Assembly (NCBI GenBank): GCA_902802305.1
Contig: CADCLG010000003.1
Location: 1 to 64,000 of the forward strand
DNA length: 64,000 nt
Direction: 5' to 3'
Origin: an uncultured Spirochaetaceae bacterium
Lineage (GTDB): Bacteria > Spirochaetota > Spirochaetia > Treponematales > Treponemataceae
Shown here in pieces: positions 62,700 through 64,000 of this stretch (its first letter is position 1; each line of letters opens with the position of its first letter). Position numbers and translations under genes: made by a program. Under the pieces are notes generated by a model, which saw nothing but the letters and a program-made list of their open reading frames with translations, was not told the DNA's origin and searched no databases.

Positions 62700-64000
62700 A
62701 GAAAAAAAATAAACTGATACTTATTTTGTATATTTCAGTGAAAATATTTTTATTGTGTAGTCTGATTTTTTTTGTGTCGGGAAGACTGGCTGCGGAAGAA
62801 AAGATTTCTGCGCTCGAGCAGATATGGGAAAGAGTTATAAATTATAATTCTGAGGTTTTGTCTGCGAGAAAGAATGAAGAAATTGCAGGGATTAATCGTG
62901 ATTATTACTGGTTATCTTTTATTCCTTCGGTTTCGATTTCTTCTACACCAGTTTTTTCGGACATTTCTAATGTTTTTTCTCAGCCGCCTGAAAATATTTC
63001 CTCTTACATAAGTATTTCTGAGCGACTTCCTGGTGGTTTGTCAATTGGATTTGTACCTAGTGCATCTTTTGATAAGGATATGTCGTTTAGTGATTTTGCA
63101 AACAGTTTAAGTTTTTCGCTGTCACTGACACAAAGTTTGGAATCATTCTGGGAGTTATTGTTGGGTGAGAAAGGGGGTAGTGGATTAGGAAATCTTGAAA
63201 AGGAGGGGCTATACTTAAAAAAGGAACTTTATTCAGCTTATAAAGATATAATTATTCTTGCTCAAATTGAGGCTGTGACAGACAGGTATATTGCATTGCG
63301 CAAGCTTTATAGAAATATTGATTTGCTTGAAAAAAATATAATGATTACAGATGAGATAATTGATTGTATGAAATCTTTATATTCTTTGGGGCAGATTTCA
63401 TTAACAGAAGTCTTTTTGCAGGAAGAAAATCGTACTGATTATGAGAGAGAACTGCTGGCCTGTAAGGAAAATAAACAGTCTTTAAGTCTGGCTCTTTTAG
63501 AAAGCTTGGGATATCCAATCAGTCAGGAGAATAAGGAGGGTAATAAGGAAAAAAGCTTTCTTTCCTTGGATGAAATTGTTCTTTCGGAAATTGAGTTTCC
63601 CTGTATTTTTTTAGATTTGAATCAGATAGTGTGCCGAGTTTCGTCTGTAGAATCGATAAATCTGGACAATCCGACTGCAAGATATTTGCAATTGCAAAAT
63701 AAAATACTTGAAAATAATTACAATCTTACTTGCCAGAACAATTCTCCTTATCTTGCTGTGCAGGGAAACTTTTCTGTGAATAATAAAAATTGGTCTCTAA
63801 CGGCATCTTTAAATCTTCCTTCGAATGCCTTTACAAGTAAGACAACTTTAAAAAAGGAATTTTTAGAAACAAAAAAAGAGTATGAACAAAAACTCCTCAA
63901 CAATAAGTATGCCAGGGAATTGGACAGGGAAAGGTATATAAAATTAGTTTCGCTTTATGAGTCAGTCTTGGAAAAGCAGAAGCAGGATTTTGAAAACTAT
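62696..64000 (+). CDS. TolC-like outer membrane efflux protein (partial)
   Basis: Starts at ATG 62696, overlapping the HlyD stop by four bases (ATGA), and is open to the window end (435 codons visible). Signal peptide about residues 1-34 (LILYISVKIFLLCSLIFFVSG, then RLAAEE). The mature part is a helical-hairpin and barrel pattern with LEQIWERVINYNSEVLSARKNEEIAG at the start, the family's N-terminal helix. It completes a type I-like secretion operon. The 3' end, and any cargo gene beyond, is not visible. Confidence 0.8.
   Translation, partial: MKKKNKLILILYISVKIFLLCSLIFFVSGRLAAEEKISALEQIWERVINYNSEVLSARKNEEIAGINRDYYWLSFIPSVSISSTPVFSDISNVFSQPPENISSYISISERLPGGLSIGFVPSASFDKDMSFSDFANSLSFSLSLTQSLESFWELLLGEKGGSGLGNLEKEGLYLKKELYSAYKDIIILAQIEAVTDRYIALRKLYRNIDLLEKNIMITDEIIDCMKSLYSLGQISLTEVFLQEENRTDYERELLACKENKQSLSLALLESLGYPISQENKEGNKEKSFLSLDEIVLSEIEFPCIFLDLNQIVCRVSSVESINLDNPTARYLQLQNKILENNYNLTCQNNSPYLAVQGNFSVNNKNWSLTASLNLPSNAFTSKTTLKKEFLETKKEYEQKLLNNKYARELDRERYIKLVSLYESVLEKQKQDFENY

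Noticed and set aside
1-64000. tRNA, rRNA or tmRNA genes
   Set aside because: No conserved cloverleaf sequence or rRNA core was recognised by eye; a dedicated scan could still find one.

Overview
The window looks like chromosome of a host-associated or gut Treponema-like spirochaete. This is an inference from the AT-rich sequence, the many Cys-anchored lipoproteins, the eukaryotic-type hexokinase, the divergent EF-G paralogue and the Rpn-type nuclease paralogues. There is no 16S rRNA or tRNA here to confirm it. No phage or conjugative module is intact.

1-9.3 kb is a worn accessory region. Two related blocks (1-3080 and 6285-9270) each carry a DnaB-like fragment, PHP-phosphoesterase sequence and an Rpn nuclease gene. 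The left copy is heavily decayed and holds a membrane-anchored phosphoribosyltransferase/histidine-phosphatase fusion. Between the blocks lie an ankyrin protein, a Csx20-like ring nuclease, a CARF-like protein and a sigma-factor-like protein leading into the DnaB-like pseudogene. This resembles a cyclic-oligoadenylate signalling cassette with no CRISPR locus in view.

9.4-38.4 kb is a glycan (probably chitin/GlcNAc) utilisation region: a large peptidase/propeller surface protein, a NodB-type deacetylase, a purple-acid-type phosphatase, a LacI regulator, three GH18 proteins, a run of lipoproteins (carbohydrate-binding-like, Fn3-associated, three alkaline-phosphatase-family members) and a minus-strand GH20-nagA-nagB-hexokinase operon. 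A palindrome, TTTCACGTGAAA, sits in or beside three promoters and is the likely LacI operator. Two broken Rpn genes and a UPF0210 gene with a damaged 5' end are interspersed.

38.4-48.5 kb is mostly housekeeping: a double-ATPase ABC protein, an M15 peptidase, a YdcF-like protein, an EF-G paralogue, a chemotaxis receptor, proC, and a GH5 glycosidase behind a structured GC-rich intergenic region.

48.5-59 kb is a putative defence or stress island: an AAA+ ATPase, a metallophosphoesterase, a DUF4143 ATPase, two PD-(D/E)XK nuclease-like proteins, a uracil-DNA-glycosylase-like protein, a HExxH protein and a WYL-domain regulator. Six inverted repeats of the form TATC-N7-GATA (one degenerate) lie upstream of six of these genes, including the WYL gene, so the island looks like one WYL regulon. 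Duplicated leaders and a phosphoesterase remnant show internal reshuffling.

59.4-64 kb is a peptide-export operon: a C39 peptidase ABC transporter, an HlyD-type adaptor and a TolC-type outer membrane protein cut by the window end. Frameshifts in three genes fall in short homopolymers, so sequencing error must be excluded before they are called pseudogenes.
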